The notes: generated by a model from the letters alone, not told the origin. Counted from the stretch's first letter, positions 1 through 10,324 are shown. The stretch is DNA of 64,000 bases from Oidiodendron maius Zn (GCA_000827325.1 KN832880.1:1478112-1542111), one strand, 5' to 3'. Made by a program: numbers and translations.

Positions 1-713
1 CAAGAAAGTTTAACAGGAATCCAGGGGATTTAATTTAGGGATATAATACCTTAAGACAGATTTGCCAGATCCAGCTATAAGTAGTCAGTCAAATTGTTGA
101 AGACATGGAGAGGGGGTATATACGCATTCCGTGACACCAGAGCGTTCTCCCAGTACCCTTGAACCAGGATTTAAATTCTTCCATACCAAGTAGCCACTGC
201 TCTGTTCCATTTGTGCACTTGGCAAACGTCTTGTCTTGAAATGCGTTGAAATTTAAAACTGGAGATAGCCAATCTACGACGTTTCGGATCTCTTTGTCCT
301 TCAAGAGTTTCTGTTGATCTTTTCGCAATGAAGATATTAGCATGGCATCAGTGAAAGTCGAAGCGAATAGCGAAACGTTGCTATCGAATTACGTTTTATC
401 GGGATTTGAAATGAAACTATGTTGAAATGAACAAAGATAAAAATGTTGCATACTTTGAATGTATTGCAGAATTTTTTGGAAGTTGGTGCTGGCCTCCTCT
501 GTATGCGCATCAATCTTTGTCTGTATGTTAATATAATCCAGCCGTAATACTAAAATTTTGTGAGTGAAACTCTACGAGGCAGATAAACCGTCTTACTTTC
601 GTCGGAAACGTCTCTCTTAAGATTTTCTATAGCGGCGTGCGCTTTATCGCACTCGTCTCTACTCTTCTGCAATGGGCTGTCTGCCGGAGGATTCAGACTA
701 CCAAGTACTCGAC
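1..713 (-). CDS. N-terminal exons of a NACHT/STAND protein (partial, runs off left edge)
   Basis: Five exons can be read on the minus strand: 713-597, 549-454, 380-124, 74-50, with the last intron running past position 1. Introns have GTAAGA, GTATGC and GTATAT donors and TAG acceptors. The frame gives a helical N-terminal segment (LGSLNPPADSPLQ...), then VVDWLSPVLNFNAFQDKTFA, then EQWLLGMEEFKSWFKGTG and, after an intron, the P-loop HGMPGSGKS. The order WLSP-(L)NF / QWLL..EEF..W / GxPGxGKS is the classic linker and Walker A of fungal NACHT-ankyrin STAND proteins, which act in allorecognition and programmed cell death. The intron upstream of 713 leads into AT-rich DNA where I find no 5' exon, so the gene may be truncated. 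The nucleotide-binding core and any repeat domain lie outside the window. Confidence 0.6.
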
Positions 714-1453
714 CTAGAAGATATTAATTATGTGTTAATAACTGTCTTAAATTATATTACTTAAATTTACTTTAGTTCTTTAAAAAGTCTACTTTTAGTT
801 ATAAAACTTTACTTCCTTAGATATAATAAACGCTTATAAAGTCTAGCTTTAAGTAAACTAATAATCTTTGAAACTTAAATTTAAATTTTCTATTAAGAGG
901 GTACTACTAGATATTAGATCTATAAGCTAGATATAATAAACTATAGTATCCTTATACTACTAAAATATAGTGGAATCATATGTTTTCCCTACTAGTTTTA
1001 GAGGGCTTTTAGAACTATATCTATCCTGCTATTATAACTAGAGCAGTATATACTGCTTGTTTGTACTTAGTAGCATTTTGATTAAGTTTAGGGAATATTA
1101 TTTTGTGGTTTTAGCCATATTATAGCTGGCACCTATTATATTGGCAGATTCAAGATCTTAAGTGTTGGTTCCACTCTGTAGTGGAATTCGATACAGTCGC
1201 TTCTAAAAATGCACGCGAAGAGCAACCCAAGCTTGCTTGAGCCTTTTACCTCGCTTGCAACCAAGGTCCCTAGACGTCTAACCAGAGATAGCTAAGCCTT
1301 GTACACTGGCCACCCCCGCCCCGCTGCTGGCGCCTAAAGCAGGGTCAGCCGCATCTTCCAGCGGCACTATCAAAATCCACTTCGTCAGACACTATCAATA
1401 CAATATCAGCTCAGGATCTTTCAAGCTACGCTGACCACTGTGTGACTCTTAGT
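714..1453. other. Gene-free stretch, AT-rich then HET promoter
   Basis: Positions 720-1130 are strongly AT-rich and rich in TA, CTA and TAG, as in RIP-decayed DNA elsewhere in the window. From about 1150 the composition returns to normal and this part should hold the HET gene promoter. I see no coding exon here, although the first exon of the left-edge STAND gene would be expected in it. Confidence 0.5.
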
Positions 1454-3391
1454 ATGCGGCTGCTCAATTCTCGAACTTTGCAAATGAAGGAGTTCATTGA
1501 TGATGATGACATACCACCGTATGCAATCCTCTCTCATACTTGGGGTGAAGACGAAGTCAGTCTGCTTGACATGGAACGCTTGGACATCTCTCAGAAGAAA
1601 GGTCTCGCAAAAATTCAATTCTGCTGCGCCCAGGCTGCTTCGGACAATCTGGAATGGGCCTGGGTTGATACGTATGTTCAATCTCATATTTGGTTGATTG
1701 GGAGACTCTTTTGTTGGACGGATCGTTGTGTTTCTTTAGAGGAAAGCTTATCTCGTCTTCACAGTTGCTGCATCGATAAGAAAAGCAGTGCCGAGTTATC
1801 TGAAGCCATCAACTCCATGTATCGCTGGTATTATAAGGCCAAAATTTGTTACGCCTTTCTTGCTGATGTCTACTGGACTGATGACGCCGCCGAAATCGAG
1901 GGCCGATTCAACTCAAGCCGGTGGTTCACACGTGGATGGACGCTTCAGGAGTTGATCGCACCACGGACGATTGTTTTCTTCTCCAATGACTGGAGATCGC
2001 TAGGAACAAAATCTCAGTTGACATCTGTCTTGTCTGTTGTCACGGGAATCGATCCAGGCTACCTAGCCGACAAAGACGTCAGGCTCGCGAGCATTTCCAA
2101 GCGGATGTCCTGGGCTTCCAGCAGAAAGACAACACGCACCGAGGATATCGCATATTGTCTCCTTGGTATCTTCGACATTCACATGCCCCTGCTCTATGGT
2201 GAGGGTAAGAGAGCCTTCCGCCGTCTGCAAGAAGAAATACTGAAGGTCCAGCCCTTCGAACACACCTTATTTGCTTGGGGAGAGGTCATCCAGCCTTCAG
2301 ACATTCCACATATCCCAGCTTTCATTGGCGAGAAAGAGTTTAATGAACATGGCCAGAGCCTCTGGCGTAACAGCGACGCAGAAGCACCATTCTTGGGTCT
2401 TCTTGCTGAGTCCCCTGCAGATTTTAAGGATACAGGCTGTTTTGTGCCGAACGAGGTGGCACATTATCTTTATTCATCGCCGCAAAAATCACTCGCTATT
2501 CCAATTTCGATGAACAATGGCCTCTCTATAGAGCTTCCGACATACTCTAAACTCATCAACCGTTACGGATGCGTTCACTGGAAAAAGCCAAGGCTGACTC
2601 AACTATGGGCGCGCGATACACTCGCACTACTTTGTCATCTCGAAAACTCTTTCCAGAAAGATTCCTACATCCTAATACCTATTTGGATAGGAAATAAGAT
2701 GGCCTCTAGATCGAGATACCTAGTTCACGAAAGGTCCCCTGTGATTCACGTCCTTTACGACATGTTACCCACCACAGAGAGGTGGTTCATAGGGCCACAA
2801 CCAAGAATGGAGTTGGAACTTCGGGCTGGAGATTTGATATTCCTCCGACCGCCAGTAAGCACTCGATCCGCGAGGGCATGTAGCAAGTGGATCAGATTAG
2901 AGAGTTGGAGCAGGAGTGTTGAGCGGGCCAACAAACTTGGGTTGTTCAGATTGCGTACCGGTCTGAGAGGTCGCCACGTTATTTTCCAGTGGTGTTTCCA
3001 GCAAGATGGGGATAGGGACAGAGGCTGGATTGCGATAATTTACCGTGATTTCTTCCCTGACAGATCGCTTGGCCCCTTGCAAATATCTATTGTGCGTGTG
3101 ACTTGGAGGACTCTCAACTCAGAGCAGAGGGGTGAGTCTGAGCTAGATGAAGTTCACTGGTACCACTTCCCCCTACGCACCGTACCTGGAGACTTTATTG
3201 CTGGGGAGTGGCCACCAGACACAGATAGAGCCTGCTGTAGTTACATAATGATGACGCCAAAGGACAGTTGGGAGCTAAAGGGTGGTAGACATATGCCTAT
3301 CATACGAGTTACGACAGAGAGGCGAATGATGGACAATGGCGTTGTTATCGATCTTGTCGACTTTCAAGCGCCTGAGGTTAGGCCACCTTGA
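1454..3391 (+). CDS. HET-domain protein (heterokaryon incompatibility family)
   Basis: The predicted product is 614 residues after removal of one intron, 1672-1764 (GTATGT...CACAG). That intron is 93 bp, a multiple of three, and has no stop, so unspliced sequence also reads through; splicing restores the family motif VDTCCIDKKSSAELSEAINS. The HET core is evident: YAILSHTWGEDEVSLLDM near the N terminus, then WAWVDTCCID, then RWFTRGWTLQELIAPR. RTEDIAYCLLGIFDIHMPLL and YGEGKRAFRRLQEEI follow, the usual extension of HET-E/HET-D-like proteins. The start was set at the ATG of MRLLNSRTL, the standard HET N terminus. HET domains are TIR-like cell-death effectors in non-self recognition. The C-terminal 300 residues have no family I recognise. 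The frame is intact. Confidence 0.9.
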   Translation: MRLLNSRTLQMKEFIDDDDIPPYAILSHTWGEDEVSLLDMERLDISQKKGLAKIQFCCAQAASDNLEWAWVDTYVQSHIWLIGRLFCWTDRCVSLEESLSRLHSCCIDKKSSAELSEAINSMYRWYYKAKICYAFLADVYWTDDAAEIEGRFNSSRWFTRGWTLQELIAPRTIVFFSNDWRSLGTKSQLTSVLSVVTGIDPGYLADKDVRLASISKRMSWASSRKTTRTEDIAYCLLGIFDIHMPLLYGEGKRAFRRLQEEILKVQPFEHTLFAWGEVIQPSDIPHIPAFIGEKEFNEHGQSLWRNSDAEAPFLGLLAESPADFKDTGCFVPNEVAHYLYSSPQKSLAIPISMNNGLSIELPTYSKLINRYGCVHWKKPRLTQLWARDTLALLCHLENSFQKDSYILIPIWIGNKMASRSRYLVHERSPVIHVLYDMLPTTERWFIGPQPRMELELRAGDLIFLRPPVSTRSARACSKWIRLESWSRSVERANKLGLFRLRTGLRGRHVIFQWCFQQDGDRDRGWIAIIYRDFFPDRSLGPLQISIVRVTWRTLNSEQRGESELDEVHWYHFPLRTVPGDFIAGEWPPDTDRACCSYIMMTPKDSWELKGGRHMPIIRVTTERRMMDNGVVIDLVDFQAPEVRPP

Positions 3392-3615
3392 TCAGGAAAA
3401 GACAGCTCAAACGCTATAGAAGACAAAGTGTGCCCTGCCAACTTGGATTTAGCTTAACTGTAACAACTTCACAATAAGTTAGCCGCATAAGGAATCGTAT
3501 GAACAAATTAATGAAGATTAACATTAACTCTACTATATAGTAATAAGTCTTAAAGCTAGCTTAAGCTTGCCTTAAACGAGGATTAGTCTATCTACTCTAT
3601 TGAAACATCGTGTCC

Positions 3616-4259
3616 TCAGGACCCCTCCAAAGTGGTTGGATTGTCTTGTGCCTCGATGTCGTCTTTCACTGTGTTAACAAGGTTCTCTATATTCCAATAC
3701 TGGTAGTCCGGAAACAGAATTCCAAGTCCCTCGCTCCCCTCCCCGCCAAGCCAAACTATGATCCGCCCCGCGCCTTCGTATACATCGCGCATAAGTCCCA
3801 CTTGGTGCGCCCGCTCCGCGGCATTACTTTGGTCAATGCATATCTGGTACAGACCGCCGCGGCGCCGTGACTCTTCGACCGTGACACGCACTCTACGCAG
3901 CGTGACCCCGAGGTTGGCAAAGGTGTTGAAAGCAAGCCTGTTGACACTGATGGGCGTGGTGACTTTAGGGTCACCGGCGCAGTGGGAGATGGCCAGGTAC
4001 ACTGATGCAGCCTCTTTAAAGGGCAGCGGCGCGTGAGTTCGCAGGTAAGGGGGTCGTCCCGCGCGCCGGGGGTGAGCCTGACCAGGCGAATTTCGCGCTG
4101 CGAGGGGTCTAGGGGCGTGTAGGGTGAGGAGTGGTAAAATACAACGTTTTGTGGGGAGTAGAAGTTGTCGAATGGGCAGTTCGCGGACTCAGTATTTGGA
4201 TGTGGTTCCGATGGTGCTGTTGCCTTTGGCGCGCCGGATGCAACGCCTCGATCGGCCAT
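3616..4259 (-). pseudogene. Broken HET-domain gene
   Basis: Minus-strand frames encode a second HET protein related to the HET class with a short leader. The N-terminal part (MADRGVASGAP..., LDPSQREIRLVRLTPGARDD) is in one frame, and the HET core follows in another: YLAISHCAGDPKVTTPISVN, QICIDQSNAAERAHQVGLM and YEGAGRIIVWLG. The frame changes once near position 4020. The protein then stops after about 130 residues of core, before the usual RW..RxWxxQE segment, so it is also truncated. With no splice signals that would join the two frames, I call it a pseudogene. It is unlike the neighbouring HET gene in sequence, so it is not a simple tandem copy. It lies just left of a LINE insertion. Confidence 0.7.
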
Positions 4260-4348
4260 TGCGTTTACTGGGCCAGCGCGACTGAGGGTTCACAAGTAGA
4301 GTTTATTCTGTATTTAATAATGTTTCCTAGTGCCTTAGATGATACTCC

Positions 4349-5115
4349 AGGAGAACAGAAGGCGAAGTGGGCAAGCAGGTGGTGCGCTGAGGGGGAGCTG
4401 ACAACAGACGAGGCAGTAGAGAGGGACTGGAGACTATGGTGGCAAGGTAAGGTCGAGACACAGGCTCGGTCCCGGGGAGGACCCAGCGTAGAACCGGCGG
4501 ATATAGACCCTGAATTTAAAGGGAAGAAGGCACTCCAGAAACACCAGGGCCTCAAGAAGCATGAAAGCTCCCTTCTCACGCAGATCCGTACAGGCAAGGT
4601 AGGGCTCCGGGCATTCCTGTTCCAGCGAAGGGTCCCAGAAGTGAACACGCCGCTCTGTCGCTGCAGCACTACAGGAGAGACGCCAGTCCATATAGTCCTC
4701 TATTGCCCAGAACTACAACAAGAGAGAGAGGAGCTCCAGAGGGCCTTCCTACCGCACCCCCTCCGAACCACCCGCGACTTCACAGCAGCAACGGCAGACC
4801 CAGCCTGTGCGGGGACGGTGGTAAGATGGCTACTAGCCACCGGCCGTCTCCCTGAGTTCCGGCGAGCCTGCAGGTATGCAGCAATCCAGGACCAGGAGGA
4901 GGAGGAAGAAAGGGAGCTATAGAGGCTCCAGGTGGTATCACATAGTCGGCGGTGAGACCGGCTAAGTAGCAGCGAGGACCAGGCGAAGACGCTTCGTGCG
5001 TATAAGGACCAAAGCATAAGGGTTTTGTCCAGCCCTAAAGGGCACGGTTTACCTTATGATATTTCTAATAGAGGTTCTGTAGCTAGATAGCTAAACAGAG
5101 TATTAATAATAATAA
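4349..5115 (+). mobile_element. 5'-truncated LINE (Tad1-like) with 13-bp target-site duplication
   Basis: The same 13 bases, TAGATGATACTCC, occur at 4336-4348 and 5116-5128. Between them is the C-terminal end of a non-LTR retrotransposon ORF2 (4349-4922, open): LKKHESSLLTQIRTGKVGLR, then LCRCSTTGETPVHIVLYC, the CCHC-like motif typical of fungal Tad1-clade elements after the RNase H domain. An untranslated region follows, ending in a TAA-repeat tail (about 5101-5115). Left truncation, 3' simple repeat and duplicated target are the signs of target-primed reverse transcription. An upstream ATG at 4131 only extends the frame into flanking DNA and is not the LINE start. The coding remnant shows few decay mutations, so the insertion may be fairly young. 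Confidence 0.85.
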
Positions 5116-5128
5116 TAGATGATACTCC

Positions 5129-5590
5129 GTAGTACTTGTAGAGTGGGAATGCGAACGGAGAGTTGCGGCTCAAACCTGAAGCTGAGTTCTACCAGCCTGC
5201 TGAAGACCTAAGCGCAGTTGGGGCGGAAGCCGATTTCGCTATTGGCTTTTCTTAAAATCACATTGTCTCTTAAGCCGATTAGGAAGTAGCAGGACATACT
5301 AGCATCCCACTAAAGGGAGCCTGGATGACCCAGATGGGGTTTTAGTAATTAATTAAAATGTGAGGGGGGTTTTAGTAAAGTCGGTACATGCGAGGGGGTA
5401 TCAGTAAAATGCCGATTTTTGAATCATAGAGAGGATCGCTCTCTTCTTATTAGAGTCCTATTCCCGTAATCCAGGAGTTATAATAGCTATTGCATCGCAT
5501 CAGCGTCTCAGCTGCGTCACGCGCACCAATCTCTGCCACCCACCTCATGTTATGCACTACTAGTCATAACAATTGTGCTCTCTTATTATT
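5129..5590. other. Gene-free stretch
   Basis: I find no gene here. Around 5340-5420 are G-rich runs followed by TTTTAGTAAA and CAGTAAAATGCC; the last 12 bases also occur at 53653 beside the pogo-type terminus, so this may be a worn transposon end. Confidence 0.4.
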
Positions 5591-6304
5591 TCATATCTCA
5601 ACTTTATCATCTTTATACGTTACATTTCCATCCCGATATAAGGAAGAAAATCCGGAATACGCCCGAGGATCCTCGTAGAATACAGCGCCGAGCCTGTCTC
5701 TCAAAAGATGGCACCTCTCCTGCATCGACGATACCATTCTCAGCATCCCGACCTCATCTGGAATAAAGCTTTCTTCCTTCTCTAGCACCAAGACTCCACC
5801 TTCCTCCGGCCATCCAATATAGACTGCCCTCATCTCTTCTTCGCTTGGCTCTGCATCCGGTGTCCAGTTAGCCAGGTTTATGTTTAGCCATCGTCGCTCG
5901 CTTCTCCACCACTTCCCACCAATCTTCTGTAGAGTTATGCAGAACTCATCTTCGATTTCTTGGTTGGTGTACCGAGACGTAGGTATATTGAAAGGGTCAA
6001 TGCCAAGGTACTTCAGGTCAACCACGTCGCAGTCCGGTCGTATGATCACTCCTCCGGATGAGGGCCAGCCAAAAACTGTGCACCCATAGTTTCCGTAGAG
6101 AGCTCGCTTCGTACTCGAACGACCTTGATCGCCAGGGCTGCCGATGGCATGGCGGCGTGCTATAGTGGACCGTTGCTGGCTGCGCGACTTGATATTTCGA
6201 TGGAAATCGTGCTCGGAGACCGGCAGCACTGGGGGACCATTATTGGAAGGCGGAGGAGGACCCATCAGAGCCGCCCAGGCGCTTGCGAATAGCCCGCGAG
6301 ACAT
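5591..6304 (-). CDS. Uncharacterised 237-residue protein, family A
   Basis: This is a single open frame of 237 codons on the minus strand with ordinary codon use, in contrast to the AT-rich DNA to its right. The first 60 residues are Pro/Ser/Arg-rich and look disordered. The remainder has VFGWPSSGGVIIRP (about residue 78), a central Trp-rich stretch (GGKWWRSERRWLNINLANWT), YIGWPEEGGVLVLE, and near the C terminus LLRDRLGAVFYEDPRAY. I know no named domain for these. The pattern FGxPxxGG ... GWxxEGGVxVxE ... LGAVFYxDP recurs in the gene at 9677-10324, so the two belong to one family. There is no signal peptide or membrane segment. The start is the first in-frame ATG; a later start is possible because the N terminus is low in complexity. 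Confidence 0.6.
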   Translation of the reverse strand: MSRGLFASAWAALMGPPPPSNNGPPVLPVSEHDFHRNIKSRSQQRSTIARRHAIGSPGDQGRSSTKRALYGNYGCTVFGWPSSGGVIIRPDCDVVDLKYLGIDPFNIPTSRYTNQEIEDEFCITLQKIGGKWWRSERRWLNINLANWTPDAEPSEEEMRAVYIGWPEEGGVLVLEKEESFIPDEVGMLRMVSSMQERCHLLRDRLGAVFYEDPRAYSGFSSLYRDGNVTYKDDKVEI

Positions 6305-6994
6305 TGTTGAACATGGAGTAGACCGCTATCTAGAGGTTGTTCCGGGGATTGAGCATAAGCGAGTTGCGGATATTTAACTGTTGTGGTATCCCGAAGCTAG
6401 TCCAGTTTCAGTGCTGAGTAACCAACTCAAATGATGATACTTATACTCTGAATACTAATATTATAGAGTATATAAAGGAGTATATATTAAGGATACTAAA
6501 ACCCCTTGATTTAAGTTATTTAAGACTATATTTGGAATTCTAGTCCTATTATAGAGTATAAAGGTAGTAGTTAAACCTACCCTTATTATTATTATTATCC
6601 TCTACAATAGCTAAGCTGTAGTACTTCTATATAATAATATCCTATATACAAAGGCTAACGCAACCTCTCGGAAGAATCCTCACTGATATATATACCCCCT
6701 TATAATACAGGCAAATAATCGGGAGGCCTAGGTAAACTCGTCTAGTAGCAACTCTAAACTAAACTTCCTTCTTCTCCCTAGGATCAGACCACTGTCCCTG
6801 CCTCTGGTATCCAGCCCTGTCTCTCACTTAGTTCTGTTCCTAGACGGCCTCTAGGGGCTAGTCGCTTCGCTACTTGATTGGTCGCGGTTGTAGGGCCCTA
6901 TCACCCTAGTCTTAAGCTCTTTAGTCGTATATCAATAATTTGGTCTTTGTTGTTTCTAGAGGCTTACCCCTTTAGAAAGGTAGAGTTTTGCCCA

Positions 6995-7107
6995 GGTTCT
7001 CGGTTAGGCGACTGCTGCTGTAGTATCCGGGAGTAGAAGCCAGGGCCAAGGTTCTCGGTTAGGCAAAAACCGCTACTGTGATAACCGGGAGCAGAATCCG
7101 GGTTCAA
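6995..7107. repeat. Two-unit 55-58 bp tandem repeat
   Basis: GGTTCTCGGTTAGGC starts both at 6995 and at 7050. The units continue similarly (…CCGGGAG.AGAA.CC.GGG..CAA), with differences mostly C/T and G/A. Confidence 0.6.
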
Positions 7108-7183
7108 GCTAGGCCTAGAGGGAGCAGTCCTAGGTAAACCAGCTAGTCATCTTCTGGGAGGCAATAGAAGAGGTATCTAGAGC

Positions 7184-7300
7184 TGGATTCGAACTAATAT
7201 CCCTTATATTATAGGTTTAAATAGGGTAGGCAAGACCTATTAGGTTTAATAATAACTTTTAGGACCTAGGTATACAACCACTATACTATCCGGTAGGAAC
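7184..7300 (-). repeat. tRNA-derived (SINE-like) element
   Basis: Read on the minus strand, CCGGATAGTATAGTGGTTGTA at 7292-7272 resembles the 5' part of tRNA-Glu/Asp with an A box. AGTTCGAATCC at 7194-7184 matches the RNA polymerase III B box. The spacing between boxes is about 80 bases, longer than in an ordinary tRNA, and no tRNA cloverleaf closes. A tRNA-derived SINE, or a tRNA gene worn by RIP and insertion, are both possible. Confidence 0.35.
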
Positions 7301-9676
7301 AGAATTATATTATAAAGCTAGTCTATAATACAAGAGGGAGTAGCAAGCTCCTACTATACTTTCCTATATATCCTTAGTCTGTTGCTGAAGCTTATCTCCA
7401 GTATATATTTTAAAGGGATATCGAGGCTCTAGCGACCTCCCTTATACCCTCTGCCCTGTTTGCTCCCTAAGTCTATATCAGCCTACTATACCTATTGCTC
7501 TATAGCTCTACCTATAGACTAATATATATATCTGTCCTCTTAGGCTATATAGATAGTGTTATATAGGTCCCTTATAGGTATCTTGTAGCTACTTTGCTTA
7601 ACTGTTACTACTATTATATACTATACCTTATAGTAGTACACTGTTTTGCGTTACTTTACTAGGTCTCTTTTTATAGTAAGGCTAACTGTATCTTATAGGA
7701 GTTATAAAGTATATAACTCTAGCCAGGTATTATATAAATGCTTTTCCCTCCTACTAACCAAAGTGTATATATCCTCTCCCCTACTTCCTAGCTATCTGCT
7801 TTGCCTGTCCTCTAAACGCCCTGCTTTACCTGTATCTATTAAACCCTATATTTATAAAGTTGAAGTTATAGTACTATATAGTCGCTATATATCCTTGGGC
7901 CTGCCTCTATAGTGGAGTTCCTCTATACTGTATATCTATAGGTTTACTATAAAGCTGAAGCTATAGTACCTATATCGTCCTTCTAGAATTCCCTTGATTG
8001 ACTAGTATAATCACTATAACCCTCTAGTCCTTATATAGATTTCTTCACTTAACGAGAGCTCCGAGTGTTTATCGGTTAACGAGAGCTCCGATAGATGTTT
8101 CGTGGGTCCTTCAAGTGACTATCGTCGTACCTGCAATCTCGATACTCTTAGGTGAAAATTTTTTATACACCCTAGAGGTGTCCTGTTATACAACTAGGCA
8201 GCGGTTCTATATCACCTCTGTATTACAGTGATCGAAGGCCTATTCTCTAGGTAGGTAGTTGTATATCGGATGGTTTTTATACCCATTTTGATAGTAGTCC
8301 TCTATTCTGGGTGGCAGCTTATCACCAGCGTCGTACAGGCGCAACCCTGTCGTACAACCAGCGACGCCCACACCAGCTCCATCGAATGCGCTGGTCTCCC
8401 GTTGGCTCTATAATAATATCGCAATCATAGGTTCGTAGCCAGCACCACGTACAGGTGGGAGTTCGACTTTTGCTGGCATAAGAAGGTCTTATTAAAGGGA
8501 GAAGATTAGAATATAGTTTAAGAGGAAAATTTGAATAGCTACGCTTAAGCTCTAGCTATAATGTAGCCAGTCCTCGATATAGCGTAAGGACAGTCTTACG
8601 TATAATAGGAAAAAGAGATTTAATTTGGTAATCTCTTTATTTAAAACTTCCTAAGTACAGATTATATAACCATGTTTAAATCTATTTGCAAAGCAGAACT
8701 AGTTCCTCATTGCACTAAGATATACCTTAGGAAAAAGCATTGAACTTAAAAGCAAAATATATACGCTTGATCTTACATATAGCCAGGTTATTGTGTTGGA
8801 GATTAGGATTTGCAAGATCATCACACAAGTCAAACTCTTGTGATGCGGTATGCACGCTAGATTCACGTACAATCAGGGAGACCTTGCCTATTCCGTCAGG
8901 AGAAGTAGTAGCGGCTGCGGGGTTGCGGTTACGGGAAATGTGCGTGCGTTGAATTGAAGTTCGCAAGGCCAACCATGTTGGTCTGATTTAAGTCCTAAGC
9001 GTCGCGCAACTGATAAACTGCCAAAGATCATGAAGTCGAATTATATGTCTCACACGGTGACGGCTGTCCTCGTACCTCTTATTTGGAGCACCAAGCGTTA
9101 TTGCTTGAAACTGTGGCTCAGTCTCACCGGCATTACCAGCCCATTGGCAACAGAATTACTCCCGCCATGCCTACTCATCACGTTGATAGATTTTAGTAAG
9201 CCCCACATACCTAATATGCTTATACAAACCAACTGCTAGTCTTGTTTCGCTTTAAGAAGGATGTCACAGAACAACTGATAGCTGATTTCATCGTTGGCTC
9301 TCACACCGCTAAGGTCCACTTACATTTCTGGTCAGGCCTTTTGTTCTGTACATGCACATGTAAAAACAGTTCTATAATATCAACACCAGCAACCTAAGGT
9401 AGATAGTGATCATGTAAGGGGCCATAAAACATGTACTATTTGATGATTGATTACCTTAATCATATACAATTATGGTCAATTTTGTGGGCAATGACTAAAA
9501 CCTATATAATTACTGTCTCGATTTTGAGAACCCGTATGGACGCAATATTACTGGTAGACATTGCTACTTCTTTTAGTGGCCCGACCCCTCAAATTAGAGA
9601 GATAGAATTCTGAAACAAGTTTATTGAATACAAGAAGGCATAGAGACTCTATAGCCTCTATTGTGAAATAATCTCA

Positions 9677-10324
9677 TTACTTCTTGTATTGTTGAAGCCT
9701 CTCCAACTCTTCTCTTGCTGCCTCCGAATCATTCGGATCCTTATAAAAGACTGCACCAACCCTTTTCAACAAATCTGTCCAGCCTTCATCCTCTTCATCA
9801 ATGTGCTCCTTTAATATTGTATCCACCTGCCGATCGCTCGCATTCTCTACTACCCAAACGCCTTCATTTCCTTCTTCCTTAACCCAGGCAAAGAAATGTG
9901 TACAGTTGAATTCAAGTTTCAGTGCGCGAAAGAACACCTTAGCTACCGGGCATTCATTTATGTCGGGATAGAATGTAGCGCCAATTTCTTGCATCAGATG
10001 AACTGGAACATAGTAGGCTTGCTCTGGGAGTGGAATCCCTGCCTCTTTGATTTTTTCTATCTGGGCGGCTGTTGGTTTATGAACATAGTAGATGCCTAAA
10101 CCGCCTGGAATTCCGAATAGGTGAAGGGGTGGGAGGTCGCATATTGCAAGATCAGATGATTCCGTATCATCCATTCTGTTAATAACCGATAAGATATTTT
10201 GCGAATTGGTTTGTTCAAGTCGCAGGAGGTAGTGTGGAGCCGTTGTCTGCGAAGTGGTTAGTGGCAGCTCCTTTGAGAAGGTATTGTAAAGCCGAACATA
10301 CTCGTGCCACGTAAACGATTGCAA
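9677..10324 (-). CDS. Uncharacterised 215-residue protein, family A
   Basis: This is a single open frame on the minus strand in a patch of normal base composition. The segments LHLFGIPGGLGIYYVHKP, HFFAWVKEEGNEGVWVVE and LLKRVGAVFYKDPND match, in the same order, FGWPSSGGV, YIGWPEEGGVLVLE and LRDRLGAVFYEDP in the gene at 5591-6304. The two are therefore distant paralogues. There is no signal peptide or transmembrane helix, and the C terminus (EAAREELERLQQYKK) is a short charged helix. The first ATG lies in a segment not shared with the relative; an internal start at MDDTESSDLAICDLPP, about 51 codons in, fits the shared region better and may be the true one. Function unknown. Confidence 0.6.
   Translation of the reverse strand: MQSFTWHEYVRLYNTFSKELPLTTSQTTAPHYLLRLEQTNSQNILSVINRMDDTESSDLAICDLPPLHLFGIPGGLGIYYVHKPTAAQIEKIKEAGIPLPEQAYYVPVHLMQEIGATFYPDINECPVAKVFFRALKLEFNCTHFFAWVKEEGNEGVWVVENASDRQVDTILKEHIDEEDEGWTDLLKRVGAVFYKDPNDSEAAREELERLQQYKK

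Larger units (their letters stand above)
6305..9676. other. AT-rich, RIP-like gene desert
   Basis: About 6420-8060 is dominated by TATA, CTATA and TAG strings with few CpA or CpG sites, as expected of repeated DNA altered by RIP. It contains a two-unit tandem repeat and a tRNA-derived element (listed separately). The motif ACGAGAGCTCCGA appears twice near 8050-8095. From about 8080 to 9600 the composition is closer to average, but the short frames there have no recognisable domain and I call no gene. Confidence 0.6.

Noticed and set aside
4131-4348. 5' extension of the LINE frame from an ATG at 4131
   Set aside because: It lies outside the target-site duplication, in antisense of the HET relic; only the part from 4349 is LINE sequence.
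8727-9613. Short frames on both strands
   Set aside because: None exceeds about 80 codons or shows a domain, and there is no splice chain joining them.
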